64,000 bases of DNA from Streptomyces sp. Tu 3180 (GCF_009852415.1 NZ_WOXS01000001.1:62001-126000), one strand, 5' to 3'. Counted from the first letter of the stretch, positions 8,998-18,516 are shown. Notes: generated by a model from the letters alone, not told the origin. Program-made: numbers and translations.

Positions 8998-9287
8998 ATC
9001 AGCTTGTGTGGTCGCGAAGGGCGGTCGCCTACGCGGCGAAAGGCTCTGCAGGGCTTCAGCCGAACGATCGTCCCTGCAGGCAATAGGTGAGGCCCGGGGA
9101 CACTGTCCCCTCCACGACCACACCCCGCACAACCACGCCCGCCCGCGGATTGTTCCCACCCCCTCTCCCCCACCGCGTCAAAGGAGCTCCGCGCCCGGCG
9201 GGCACCCTGCGTCCCGGCTCGGGGGACACGGAACGCAGGGGCCGCATCAATTCTTCTCCACCCAGGCGCGACGCGGATGCACCGCGC

Positions 9288-10367
9288 CGCGCCGACACCA
9301 TCACCGCGGCGAACACGCGGCTCATCACCGCCCAAGCCGACATCCCGATCGTGCGCTACTGGGGCGACGGGCTGCTCGCCTCCGTGGACGGGCTGCGGTT
9401 CGTCATCCCCGTCCGCACGGTCAGCGCAGCGCCGTCGCCGAAGTATTTCGGGTTCAAGCGCAGCATCACCTGGCTCAACGCGGTCAACGACCAGGTCGCG
9501 GGCATTGGGCAGATGGTCGCGCCCGGCACCCCGCGCGACTCCCTGCATATTCTGGACGCGCTGCTGCACTTCGATGGCAGGGTCAAGCCGGAGATGGTAG
9601 CGACCGACAACGCCTCGTACTCCGGCATGGTGTTCGACCTGCTCGAGATCCTCGGCTACAACTTCAGCCCCAGGTTCCGCGACCTACACGACCAGCGGTT
9701 CTGGCGGGCCACCATGCCCAGCGTCGAGACCGGCAGCTATGGCACGCGGGAGGATCTGGCCCGCAACCGCGTGAACCCGAACAAGGTGATCACGCACTGG
9801 CCGGACATACTGGAGGTCGCCGCTTCCCTGGTCACCAACCAGGTCCGCGCCTACGACCTGCTGCGCATGTTCGGACGTGAGGGGCGCCCGACCCTGCTGA
9901 GGGCGGCATTCGCGGAGTACGGGCGGATCGCCAAGACCGAGCACCTGCTCCGCGTGGTCGACCCGGTCGACGACACCTACCGCCGCCAAATGAACCGGCA
10001 GCTCACCGTGCAGGAGTCCCGCCACAAACTCGCGAGGGACGTGTGTCACGGAAAGCGCGGCACCATCCACCAGGCGTACCGCGACGGCCTGGAGGACCAG
10101 CTCGGCGCGCTCGGCCTGGTCCTAAACGCCATCGTCCTGTGGACGACGAAATACATCGACGCCGCCGTCCCCCAGCTCCGCGCCGAGGGCCACGAACTGC
10201 GGGACGAGGACATCGCCCGGCTCTCCCCCCTCAAGCACCGCAACCTGAACCTGCTCGGCCGCTACAGCTTCACCGCCAGCGTCCCGACTGCCGGCGCCCT
10301 GCGCCCGCTGCGCGACCTGGAGGCGCCGGAGCTGGACGAGGACGACGACGGGAGTGAGAGAGACTGA
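9288..10367 (+). pseudogene. tnpA: Tn3-family transposase, C-terminal fragment
   Basis: About 360 residues match the C-terminal DDE region of Tn3-family TnpA: TITAANTRLITAQ, GLLASVDGLRFVIPV, the Asp motif EMVATDNASYSGM, FWRATMP and the final LEDQLGALGLVLNAIVLW block with the distal Glu. The N-terminal 600 or so residues are absent: upstream sequence (9087-9285) is unrelated. It is the same family as the copy at 22311-24898 (shared VATDNASYS, THWPD) but clearly diverged. No 38-bp terminal repeat was found. It cannot transpose by itself. Confidence 0.85.
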
Positions 10368-10377
10368 AGCGGCCGGG

Positions 10378-10407
10378 GCGATGCCGGGGGAGCGATTTCG
10401 GCATCGC
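10378..10407. terminator. Hairpin after the Tn3 fragment
   Basis: GCGATGCCG at 10378-10386 pairs with CGGCATCGC at 10399-10407 around a 12-base loop. It lies between two converging genes (transposase fragment and marR-like), so it may serve either. Confidence 0.45.
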
Positions 10408-10471
10408 CAACGTCGTGTGATGCGGCGGAGGATCGGACCGATGGCGGTGATGCTTCTCGCCGTGAGGCTTG

Positions 10472-10942
10472 CTACCGGGTGCGTTGCTGGGTTTCGGCGA
10501 GCCGCGCGAGGGCGGCGGCCATGCCGGGCAGGATGTCGGCGGGGATGTGGTCGAGGACGCGCTGGCGGGCGCTGGCTAGGTGGGTGGGCTGGGCGGCCCG
10601 CAAGGCCCGGAGGCCGGGTTCGGTAAGGACGGCTTCGCTGCCGCGGGCGTCCCGGCCGTGGCGTTCCTTGCGTACCATGCCGTGGCGCGCAAGCCCCTCG
10701 ACGATACGAGTGATGCGAGAGGGCGTCAGGCCGGAAGCCGCGGCCAGCGCGGACATGCGCATACGGTGCTCGGGTGTTTCGCTCAGGAGCAGGAGGACGG
10801 CGAATTCGGTCATGGTCACGCTGGTGCGGGACATGTCCTCCTCCAGCAGGCGCGGCAGGGAGTGCACCAGGCGGCCCAGGCTCTGCCATAGCAGCAGTTC
10901 GTCGCCGGTGAGGTGATCGGTCGCGGGTGAGGTGTCGGCCAT
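10472..10942 (-). CDS. MarR-family transcriptional regulator
   Basis: The 156-residue protein has the MarR layout: N-terminal dimer helices, then the winged helix-turn-helix (about residues 60-105, RMSALAAASGLTPSRITRIV followed by the wing RKERHGRDARGSEAVLT), then C-terminal dimer helices. The HTH and wing are complete. It is divergent from the alpha/beta hydrolase gene at 11017, the classical arrangement in which MarR represses itself and its neighbour until a ligand binds. A candidate operator lies between the two starts. Confidence 0.88.
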   Translation of the reverse strand: MADTSPATDHLTGDELLLWQSLGRLVHSLPRLLEEDMSRTSVTMTEFAVLLLLSETPEHRMRMSALAAASGLTPSRITRIVEGLARHGMVRKERHGRDARGSEAVLTEPGLRALRAAQPTHLASARQRVLDHIPADILPGMAAALARLAETQQRTR

Positions 10943-10960
10943 GCCTCTACTCTATTTGAC

Positions 10961-11000
10961 GAAGCAAGCAACTAGGGTAATTATTGCTGAAGCAAGCAAT
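10961..11000. promoter_or_regulatory. Candidate MarR operator in the divergent promoter
   Basis: ATTGCT (10983-10988) and AGCAAT (10995-11000) form an 18-base inverted repeat just upstream of the hydrolase ribosome site. The 11-mer GAAGCAAGCAA occurs at 10961-10971 and again at 10989-10999, 28 bases apart, so two operator sites are possible. The region is unusually AT-rich for this DNA. Confidence 0.55.
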
Positions 11001-11016
11001 TAAGGAGGCTGGGGTT

Positions 11017-11886
11017 ATGAGTACCTTGGCATCAGCCCCGGCGGGGTTCGAGCACGCGCGGGCCGACCTCGATGGCGTGCGTATCCACTACGTGACCGGC
11101 GGAGCGGGCCCCGTGGTGGTTCTCGTGCACGGCTGGCCGTTCACCTGGATCGAATGGCGTGCGGTCATGTCGCTGCTGGCCGAGCATGGATTCACCGTCA
11201 TCGCGCCCGACCTGCGTGGCTCGGGCGACTCGCAGATCCCGGCCGGGCACTGGACCAAACGCGAGGAGGCCGGTGACCTCCACCGGCTCCTGCGGCACCT
11301 CGGCCACGAGCGCGCCTTCGTCATCGGCACCGACGTCGGCACCATGACCGCGCACGCCTGGGCCCAGCACCACCCCGCGGACGTGGAGCGGCTCGTGCTC
11401 AGCGAGGCGTTCCTGCCTGGCTTCGGTCTGGAGGAGCACATGAACCCCGCAACCGGCGGTTCATGGCACTTCGGGTTCCACGCGCAGAGCGAGCTGGCAG
11501 CCATGCTCACCGCTGGCAAGGAGGAGCAGTACCTGGCCGGGTTCTGGTCGGTGATGACCTGCGGCGGCATCACTGACGCCGACCGCGCGGACCTGCTACG
11601 CGTCTACACGCGGCCCGACGCGATGCGCGGAGGGTTCGAGCACTACGCCACCCTCGTCGAAGATGGGCAGCGGGCCCGCGCCGGGGACCGCCTGGCCATG
11701 CCCGTTCTCGTCCTGAACGGCGAGCATGGACTGCCTCAGAGCATCCTGCTGGACGGCGCCCGCGACATCGCTGACGACGTGCGCGCCGACATCGTCCCGG
11801 ACGCGGCCCACACATTCGCTGCCGACAACCCCGCCTGGACGGCCGACCGGCTCGCCCGGTTCTTCTCCATCACACCCGCCGCCTGA
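11017..11886 (+). CDS. Alpha/beta hydrolase, epoxide-hydrolase/haloalkane-dehalogenase type
   Basis: ATG 11017 is chosen over ATG 10984 because AAGGAGG lies upstream of it. The 289-residue protein shows the oxyanion motif HGWPFTW (HGxP), the nucleophile elbow GTDVGTM with Asp instead of Ser, as in epoxide hydrolases and dehalogenases, and a catalytic His in DAAHTFAADNP. The substrate is probably a small epoxide or ester. It is divergent from the MarR gene, which likely controls it. Epoxide ring-opening residues of the lid (two Tyr) could not be placed with certainty. Confidence 0.85.
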   Translation: MSTLASAPAGFEHARADLDGVRIHYVTGGAGPVVVLVHGWPFTWIEWRAVMSLLAEHGFTVIAPDLRGSGDSQIPAGHWTKREEAGDLHRLLRHLGHERAFVIGTDVGTMTAHAWAQHHPADVERLVLSEAFLPGFGLEEHMNPATGGSWHFGFHAQSELAAMLTAGKEEQYLAGFWSVMTCGGITDADRADLLRVYTRPDAMRGGFEHYATLVEDGQRARAGDRLAMPVLVLNGEHGLPQSILLDGARDIADDVRADIVPDAAHTFAADNPAWTADRLARFFSITPAA

Positions 11887-11936
11887 CACGCGAAGACCCC
11901 CGAGTGCCGCCCCGAAGTCGGAGCCGTCGGGCACAG

Positions 11937-12812
11937 TGCGGCGGGTGATCTTCCCCGTGGTCGGTGGTGAAAAGACGTTCAAGGCCCTGGCGGCGGAGAT
12001 TGCGGCGAACGAGGCCCGCTATAAGACCCGGGTGCGCACGGTGCTGCGCTCGTCGTACTCGGCGCACTGGCGGCGGATGCTCGCGCCACTGCTGAAGGCG
12101 CTGGAGCTGAAGTGCAACAACACCGCCTATCGGCCGGTGATGGATGCGATCGACCTGCTGAAGCGGTATCTGGAGCAGCCGCTGAAGGAGGGCGCGTTCT
12201 TCGACCCGGCGGAGACGGTGCCGCTGGAGGGCGTGATCCCCGAGCAGTGGCGGGTGGCGGTGGTGGACGACAAGGGCCGGGTCGAGCGCATTCCGTACGA
12301 GCTGTGCGTGCTCGTGTCGCTGCGGGATGCGCTGCGGCGCCGCGAGATCTCAAGCGATCGAGGAACTCGGGCGGGCGGTGCGCACCTCGTTCGTCTGCGA
12401 CTACCTCGCCGACGTCGAGCTGCGGCAGGAGATCCACGAGGGCTTGCAAGTCGTGGAGAACTGGAACAACGCGAACAAAGACTTCTTCTACGGCAAGGAC
12501 GGCGACCTCGCCGGGCAGGACAAGGAGTCCCAGGAGGTGTCCATGCTCGCCCTCCACTTGCTCCAGTCCGCCCTGGTCCACGTCAACACGCTGCTGATGC
12601 AGCAGGTCCTCGCCGACCCGAAGTGGGCCGACACGCTCACCGATGCGGACCGGCGGGCACTGTCGCCGTTGTTCTGGACGCATGTGAACCCGTACGGCAG
12701 GTTCGAGCTGGACATGAACAGCCGCCTCGACCTGGGCCTGGAGTTGACCCCAGCAGCGACGGTGCCCGGCCCGCGCGCTTCCGAGGGCCAGGGCGCCAGG
12801 GCATCCACCTGA
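11937..12812 (+). pseudogene. tnpA: Tn3-family transposase with internal deletion
   Basis: An N-terminal/middle piece ([58 protein letters not shown]) is joined near 12350 to the extreme C-terminal piece ([60 protein letters not shown]). The frames do not match at the junction and the catalytic DDE core is missing. The end of the protein ([12 protein letters not shown]...) is intact. It is a different Tn3 subgroup from the copies at 9.3 and 22.3 kb. Confidence 0.8.
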
Positions 12813-12856
12813 CCAGAGCCGGGCGCACGGTGGAGGGGCCGGACGGGTGCGCCGCT

Positions 12857-12950
12857 GTGCGTACATCGTCTGAATCCACTCCGCCGCCCCGCCCTTGGCG
12901 GTGATCTTCCCGCGCTCGTCCTGCAGGTACAGGTCCTCGGATGAGGACGG
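12857..12950 (-). pseudogene. Small fragment of a tyrosine recombinase
   Basis: Reading minus from 12950, SSEDLYLQDERGKITAKGGA AEWIQTM closely resembles the segment NVEDLHPGDKRGRTLAKSGA TEWIHW of the broken integrase at 15661-16660. It is only about 30 codons. The 16-mer AGGTCCTCGGATGAGG at 12931-12946 recurs at 15884-15899 inside that integrase. The two integrase pieces flank the resistance genes between them. Confidence 0.6.
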
Positions 12951-12979
12951 CGCCAGCCGGGGAAGGGAAGCGGCCGTGC

Positions 12980-14176
12980 TCAGAGCACGGGGCCCTCGGC
13001 GGCCGCCAGCATGTTCTCGATGAGGTCAGCAGCGCGCGGGGTGCCGCCCTCGGCCCGGGTAGCGGCCTGCAACTGCTTGGACCGGTCAACGCGTTCCGGA
13101 TCCGTGACCAGGTCATTCAGCGCCGCGCGAAGGGTCTCGGCGATGGCGTCAGCGGTGTCCACACGGCGGGCGACGCCGAGTTCCACGAGCCGGTCGGCGT
13201 TCATGAACTGCTCGGCTCCCTGCGGCACGGCGATCATGGGAACGCCGGCGAGGAGCCCTTCGCCGCAGCCGCCCATGCCGGCGTGGGTGACGAAGGCGTC
13301 GGCCTGTTCCAGGACTGCCCGCTGCGGGATCCAGGAGTGCACTTCGACGTTGGGCGGGATGGTGCCGAGTTCCTCCGGGTCGGTGTACTTTCCGATCTGG
13401 AGTACGACGTGCCAGCCGGGCAGGTCGCCGAAGGCCGCGATGCACTGGCGGTAGAACGCGGGCTGGCGCGTGTACGCGGAGCCGAGCGAGATCAGCAGCA
13501 CGTTGTCCGCGGTCGCCGGGCGGGTCCAGCCGTCCGTGTCCGCTCGGGTGTCGAAGCAGGGGCCGACGAAGGTCACCGTGTCGGTGTCGACTCGATCGGC
13601 GTGCGGCTGCATCGCTCGCGGGATCAGGGCGAGGGCTCGGGCGGGTGGGCCGGAGAACGTGTCCACGTCCGTGGTGGTGGCGCCGCAGTCGGCGAGCCAC
13701 CGTGCGAACCTGTCCCGGTACGCGTCGGCGCCGGGCAGCTTCCGCAGATGCGCCGCGACTTCCTCCTGGTAGCCGTCCCAGCCGACGAACGTCGGGGACA
13801 GTTGCAGGAGGGGACGGCCCTGGGCTTCGGCGAGGGCGCGCGCGGCATAGGCGCCGATGTCGTAGAGGTACAGGTCGGCCGGATCGTCGTCGTAGGCGGC
13901 GCGCAGTTGCGGGAGCGCCTGGACGGCGTCGTCGAGGAAGAGGCTCGCCGCGGCGATGGGATCGGCAGGCCAGGCGTTGTCCTCGACGGGCAACGTGGAG
14001 GTGCACGGCACCAATTCCGCGCCGGCGGATTCGATCCGGTCGGCCACGATCGGGTCGTTGGCGTAGGTGACCCGGTGCCCGCGGGCCACCAGCTCACGGA
14101 TGAGCGCGAGGCTGGGCAGGACATGGCTGACGATGGGGACGCCGACCATCGCGATATGGGCGCGGGGACGGGACAT
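12980..14176 (-). CDS. Macrolide-type glycosyltransferase (Mgt/OleD-like)
   Basis: The 398-residue protein is a GT-B, family 1 glycosyltransferase. It resembles Streptomyces macrolide glycosyltransferases (Mgt, OleD): N-terminal acceptor domain from VGVPIVSHVLPSLALIREL, FLDDAVQALPQL, YDIGAYAARALAEAQG, LSPTFVGWDGY; C-terminal UDP-sugar site with LLISLGSAYT, WIPQRAVLEQADAFVTHAGM and the PxxxEQ motif (VPQGAEQFMNADRLVELG). Such enzymes transfer glucose from UDP-glucose to macrolides and inactivate them. It lies just downstream of a Vat-like acetyltransferase on the same strand and near a TetR gene, so a resistance role is plausible. Substrate not shown by sequence. Confidence 0.85.
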   Translation of the reverse strand: MSRPRAHIAMVGVPIVSHVLPSLALIRELVARGHRVTYANDPIVADRIESAGAELVPCTSTLPVEDNAWPADPIAAASLFLDDAVQALPQLRAAYDDDPADLYLYDIGAYAARALAEAQGRPLLQLSPTFVGWDGYQEEVAAHLRKLPGADAYRDRFARWLADCGATTTDVDTFSGPPARALALIPRAMQPHADRVDTDTVTFVGPCFDTRADTDGWTRPATADNVLLISLGSAYTRQPAFYRQCIAAFGDLPGWHVVLQIGKYTDPEELGTIPPNVEVHSWIPQRAVLEQADAFVTHAGMGGCGEGLLAGVPMIAVPQGAEQFMNADRLVELGVARRVDTADAIAETLRAALNDLVTDPERVDRSKQLQAATRAEGGTPRAADLIENMLAAAEGPVL

Positions 14177-14234
14177 GGGCGATCACTCGTTTCTGGCGCG
14201 GGACGGGTGCGGGCGGTGTGGCGAGGACGCGGTG

Positions 14235-14888
14235 TCAGGGCTGGTCGATCTGCGCGGCGGCCTCCTCCATGTCGGCGACGGTCCCCGACATGATCGTCCG
14301 TACATGCCGGGTGATGGACTGCACGGGCCAGTCCCACCACGCCACGGCGAGGAGCCGGGCGATGTCCGCAGCGTCGTAGCGGGTGCGGATGAGCCGGGCG
14401 GGGTTGCCGCCGACGATGCCGTAGTCGGGGACATCGCCGGTGACCACGGCGCCGGCGGCGATGATCGCGCCGTGGCCGATGCGTACACCGGGCATGACCG
14501 TGGCGCCGTGGCCGAACCACACGTCGTTGCCGACAACTGTGTCGCCCCGGCCGGGCAGGTCGGTGATCAGGTCGAAGTGCTCCGCCCAGGAGCCCCCCAT
14601 CGTGGGGAACGGGAAGGTGGAAGGACCGTCCATGCGATGGTTTGCGCCGTTCATGATGAACCGGGTGCCCGTCCCCAACGCGCAGTACTTCCCGATGACA
14701 AGCCGCTCGGGGCCGTAGTGGTACAGGACGTTGCGCGTCTCGAATGCGGTCGGGTCGTCCGGATCGTCGTAGTAGGTGAAGTCACCGACCTCGATCAGCG
14801 GCGACTTCACCAGCGGCTTGAGCAGAACCACGCGCGGGTGCTCGGGCATCGGGTGGAGCACGGTGGGGTCAGCGGGAACGGGCGGCAT
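14235..14888 (-). CDS. Vat-family streptogramin A/xenobiotic acetyltransferase
   Basis: The 217-residue protein is a left-handed beta-helix (hexapeptide) acetyltransferase: N-terminal [20 protein letters not shown], the [20 protein letters not shown] segment, hexapeptide repeats with the catalytic-type His ([20 protein letters not shown]) and the C-terminal GGNPARLIR helix. This is the Vat/VatD pattern; those enzymes O-acetylate streptogramin A. The 58-base gap to the glycosyltransferase suggests one transcription unit. Start ATG 14888 faces the TetR gene across a short intergenic region with a palindrome. Confidence 0.87.
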   Translation of the reverse strand: MPPVPADPTVLHPMPEHPRVVLLKPLVKSPLIEVGDFTYYDDPDDPTAFETRNVLYHYGPERLVIGKYCALGTGTRFIMNGANHRMDGPSTFPFPTMGGSWAEHFDLITDLPGRGDTVVGNDVWFGHGATVMPGVRIGHGAIIAAGAVVTGDVPDYGIVGGNPARLIRTRYDAADIARLLAVAWWDWPVQSITRHVRTIMSGTVADMEEAAAQIDQP

Positions 14889-14920
14889 CGCGAAGGCGGT
14901 TCCTCTCTAGCGGACCTAGA

Positions 14921-14934
14921 GCGACAACTGTCGC
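14921..14934. promoter_or_regulatory. Candidate TetR operator
   Basis: GCGACA-AC-TGTCGC is a perfect inverted repeat between the divergent vat-like and tetR-like starts (14888 and 14988). Position and symmetry fit a TetR-family operator controlling both directions. Confidence 0.5.
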
Positions 14935-14987
14935 ATTAAGATGCTGGCACAGCCCTGCCGTCTTGATCAACCGGATACTGATTGCCG

Positions 14988-15614
14988 ATGACAGACCCAC
15001 TGGACACGACGTCGGACCGCCGTCCGGGCGGTCGCACCTCCCGCATCCGCGCCCAGGTTCTCGATGCGGTGCGCACCGAACTCGCTGAAGGCGGTCACGA
15101 AGGACTCACCATGGAGGGTGTGGCGACGCGGGCCGGAGTGCACCGCGCCACGGTCTACCGGCGTTGGCGCGATGTTGGCGGCCTGCTCGCCGACGTCATC
15201 AACGCCGCCGGCGAGATCGACTGGCAGCCGCCGGACACCGGCTCCCTGCGCGGTGATCTGACGGCCCTCAACCAGGAGATCCAGGAATCCCTGGTCGTAC
15301 AGCCGTCGCTCGCCATCGCCCTGATGGCCGCCTCGTTCCACTCCGAACAAGCCGCGCGGGCCCAGACGAAGTTGTGGACGGACCGGTACGCCCAGTGCGA
15401 GATCCTCGTCGAGCGCGCCACCGAGCGCGGTGAACTCCCCGCACAGCACACGGACGCGCGGAGTCTGTTGATCGCCGCCACTGCGCCCCTCTACCACCAG
15501 CTAGTGCTCCTGCGCGCCGATCCGGACCCCCAACTCCCGGAACAGGCCGCGGAGGCGGCAGTCCTGGCGGCTGCCGCGGGGGCCTTCTCCGTCCGTCGGG
15601 AAGAGAGCGTGTGA
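14988..15614 (+). CDS. TetR-family transcriptional regulator
   Basis: The 208-residue protein (start ATG 14988; ATG 14982 is also in frame) has a classical TetR N-terminal HTH at about residues 15-62 (LTMEGVATRAGVHRATVYRR W), followed by a C-terminal ligand domain (LTALNQEIQESLVV..., LLIAATAPLYHQLVL) of the TetR_C_11-like type. It is divergent from the acetyltransferase and glycosyltransferase genes and probably represses them. The inducing drug cannot be read from sequence. Confidence 0.9.
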   Translation: MTDPLDTTSDRRPGGRTSRIRAQVLDAVRTELAEGGHEGLTMEGVATRAGVHRATVYRRWRDVGGLLADVINAAGEIDWQPPDTGSLRGDLTALNQEIQESLVVQPSLAIALMAASFHSEQAARAQTKLWTDRYAQCEILVERATERGELPAQHTDARSLLIAATAPLYHQLVLLRADPDPQLPEQAAEAAVLAAAAGAFSVRREESV

Positions 15615-15660
15615 TTGAGGAGATAGGGAGCAAACAGCCGCGAGGTCAACTTTTGAGGGC

Positions 15661-16660
15661 TCACCTACGGCGGCGGGCGGCCGGGTCGCGCTCGGCGACG
15701 TGCCGGGCGACCGCGTCCACGCCGGGGCGGGCGTATCGCTCCAGGGAGCGGACGGAGGCGTGGCGGGAGCGGGCCAGCAGCATTGGGGTGGAGGTGCCGC
15801 CCTCGGCGTCGTGGGTGAGCGCACTGTGGCGGAGCCGGTGCAGGGTCCAGTCGTCCAGGCCCTCGATGTCCTCGGGTGAGGCGAGGTCCTCGGATGAGGC
15901 GAGCGGGTTGGCCAGAGCCGGGTGTTCTCCTCGAAGATCTCCTCAGCCCGACGGTAGGAGAGCCGGGCATGGCCGGTCTCCGGGCACACGTCCATCGTCG
16001 GCGTTCCGGCGGGGGCCCTGCGGCCGGTGAGGAACAGCGGGCCGTGGTTACGGCCGGCGATCAGCCGGGGCAGCAGTTGGGCGGCGCCGGACTGCCAGTG
16101 GATCCACTCGGTCGCCCCGCTCTTGGCCAGGGTCCGGCCGCGCTTGTCGCCCGGGTGCAGGTCCTCGACGTTCAGGCACAGGATCTCCTCCGCCCGGGCC
16201 GCCTATTCGTAGAGCATCTTCTCCCGCAGCGCGACGTCCAGGCGCCAAAGGGCGGCGATCTGGTTCTCCGAGAAGGCCTTCGTGCAGTCCGGCGGCGCCG
16301 GGCGCCACTCCATGCCGATCGTCGGGTCGCAGGCGATCCAGCTCTGCCGCTGCCACCAGCCGATCGCCTTGCGCGTGATCGACAGCTCCCGGTGACGGTG
16401 TCGGCGTCCATCTCGTCCGCCCGCGCCGCCGCCAGCTCGGCCAATACCTCCGGCAGCACCGGGTGGTCAATCGCGGCGATGGGGATTAGGGGCGGCTTCG
16501 CGCCGCGCCGGGCGGGCCCGGTCGGCGCGCGCTCGCCGGCGAACATCCACCCCCACGTCGTCAGTGGGATCCGGTAGATCCGCGCGGAGGACTTCGCGAT
16601 GCCCGCGCCGGTGAGGTACCGCTCGACCGCCGCGGTGTACGTGGCCGGAGGGGCGGACAT
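15661..16660 (-). pseudogene. XerD-like tyrosine recombinase, multiply broken
   Basis: From ATG 16660 the N-terminal domain reads TYTAAVERYLTGAGIAKSSA and RIYRIPLTTWGWMF. Near 16395 a frameshift is needed to continue with RELSITRKAIGWWQRQ; at 16204-16206 there is an in-frame TAG (LYE*AARAEE); near 15915 another shift leads to the C-terminal LDDWTLHRLRHSALTHDAEG and the Tyr motif SLERYARP. So all catalytic boxes are recognisable, but at least three lesions separate them. The segment 15873-15899 holds a tandem near-duplication (SSEDLASPED). Confidence 0.75.
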
Positions 16661-17024
16661 AGGCACGACGCGGGCGCGCGGCAATCGAAGCGCGCCTCCT
16701 GCTCTGAGTTCGATTGCTAGTTCGATCGCCACGCCTGGCCTGCCCTTCCGGCACTGCCGCAGCAAATGCGTACACCTCGCCCTGGCGGCCGGAGTGGTTC
16801 GCCGCAGCCCGCGATGATCGCGGTAAGGGATCCGCCGCAGTAAATCCGGCATTTACTGCGGCAGCGCCCTGACGAGACATCAGGCCACGAAAGTCCGATA
16901 AGCCGACCCCGAAACGGAACCGTCGTTGCCAACCGCTGCACCGTCAACCTTCACGGCGAACACAGCCCCGAGCGTTACCCAGCGCTACATGTCCGTTCGC
17001 CGTAGCTATACGAGAACAGGGCCG
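16661..17024. other. Intergenic stretch between element remnants
   Basis: No convincing gene. The sequence is less GC-rich around 16830-17000 than its surroundings, and short frames here are shadows. It lies between the start of the broken integrase and the first recognisable IS6-type codons. Confidence 0.35.
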
Positions 17025-17370
17025 ATGAAGGGGACGCACGCGGTGCCCCAGGTCGTCATCGTCGGCAAGCTCTGCTCCTACGGCGCCGCCTATCGCGCGG
17101 TCATGCCCTCCGTGGAGCACCGCTCGCACAAGGGGACTGAACAACCGGGCGGAGAACAGCCGTCAACCAGCGAGGCAACGTGAACGGGCGATGAAGGGCT
17201 TCCGCTCGGCGAGCCCCACTCAAAGGTTCCTGCCCTCGCTCAGTAGTACCCCGCCCCGCTTCCGGCCCTGCCGTCACCTGATGACCGCCTCCGGACACCG
17301 AGTCGGACTGACAGTCCGCTTCGCGGTATGGGACCAGATCACCGACTCTGCCGGTCAGCCCACCACGGCC
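17025..17370 (+). pseudogene. IS6-family transposase, C-terminal remnant
   Basis: MKGTHAVPQVVIVGKLCSYG, AYRAVMPSVEHRSHKG and, one base later in another frame, LNNRAENSRQPARQRERAMK followed by FRPCRHLMTASGHRVG match the C-terminal DDE part of IS6-type transposases (the Glu of NNRAENS is catalytic). The shift is an extra G in the GGGG run near 17134. The N-terminal half is missing. Confidence 0.75.
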
Positions 17371-17389
17371 GACACCCACCAGTGTCGCG

Positions 17390-17660
17390 CTCGGCTCACT
17401 GCTCGTGCTGATTCTCAGAGTCTTCCGCACCATCCTGGCCATGGCCCGCGACCCTCACTTGCCACACGCCCTGGCCGCCGTCCACCCGAAGTTCCGGGGT
17501 TCCGCACCGCAGCAATCTCCTCGTCGGTGCTGTCGTGGCCGTGGCGGCCGCGTCCCGGAGGGCGGGCGCGGAGCGATCGTTTCTCCTCCTTCGATGTCCT
17601 GGTTTACTACGCTGTCGCCAACGCCTCCGTCTGGACCCTTGCACCGGACGAGGGCCCCCG
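17390..17660 (+). pseudogene. Amino-acid permease remnant
   Basis: Pieces in different frames (LLVLILRVFRTILAMARDPH, LPHALAAVHPKF, then SSFDVLVYYAVANASVWTLA) match the region of APC-superfamily amino-acid permeases around transmembrane helices 8 to 10. At least one frameshift separates them, and both ends of the gene are missing. Confidence 0.6.
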
Positions 17661-17663
17661 GCG

Positions 17664-18221
17664 CAGGTCGTCCCGGTGCTGGGCACCGGGCTGTCCGGGC
17701 CGCACCCGGCCGGGGTGCGCGAGTCGCTCGGCTCCGCGCTGCTGGCGGCCGGCGGGCTGGCGCTGGCCGCGCGCCGGAGGTCACCGCTCGTGGTCCTGGC
17801 CGTCACCGGCCTGTGCGCGGTGGGCCACCAGGCAGCCGGTTTCGACGTGCTCGCCGTCTCCTACCTGGTCGCGGTCTACGGCGCGGTGCGCGCCGGGCAC
17901 CGCACGGTCGCACTGGCGGCGTCCTCGGGCCTGCTGGCCGTGCTCCACCTCACCGCCCTGGTCTTCCAGGACGGATCCGCGCGCGAGGTCGTGGCACAGG
18001 CCCGGAGCACCCTCGAGCTCGCCTGGCTGATCGCCGCGTTCGCCGCCGGGGAGGCGGTGCGGCAGGCCGAACGGCGGGCGGACGAAGCCGAACGCACCCG
18101 TGAGGAGACGGCGCGCCGCCGGGCCGACGAGGAGCGGCTGCGCATCGCGCGGGAGCTGCACGACTCGCTCACCCACCAGATCTCGGTCATCAAGGTGCAG
18201 TCCGTGCACGGTAAGCGGTGA
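17664..18221 (+). pseudogene. Truncated sensor histidine kinase
   Basis: The frame encodes four or five membrane helices (AALAVLHLTALVF and similar), a coiled-coil linker rich in Arg/Glu and the start of a HisKA_3 domain with the phospho-acceptor His in RIARELHDSLTHQISVIKVQ. It then breaks off as SVHGKR-stop, so the dimer second helix and the ATPase domain are absent. The beginning is fused to the permease remnant. It is probably inactive; a dominant-negative membrane fragment is conceivable but speculative. Confidence 0.75.
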
Positions 18222-18251
18222 AGCGTCGTGAATGGCGGCGGGACTCAATGT

Positions 18252-18420
18252 TCACGTTTGCCGTGCCAATGTCAGGTCCGCGGTCTGCTGATGGGACAGC
18301 AGCCGGCAACAGCCTGAACGGTGTGACTCATGTGCTCGCGGCCGCCAAGGTGGCGGGCCAGAGCACGCCAGTTCTTCTGATGGTCATGTAGACGCACTTC
18401 GGGGCGGCAGTCTCCTTCAA
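18252..18420 (-). pseudogene. DDE transposase C-terminal remnant (IS5-like)
   Basis: Minus-strand codons read DHQKNWRALARHLGGREHMS, HTVQAVAG and then, after a one-base shift, LLSHQQTADLTLARQT-stop, which I recognise as the tail of an actinobacterial IS5-like transposase. Nothing of the catalytic core is left. Confidence 0.5.
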
Positions 18421-18516
18421 AAAGGAGGCCGCGGACACGGCACATGGTGGGAAGCAGCGCCACGAAGGGCGCGCACCACATTCGCACACGTCTCTGACCA
18501 GATCCAGCGCATCCCA

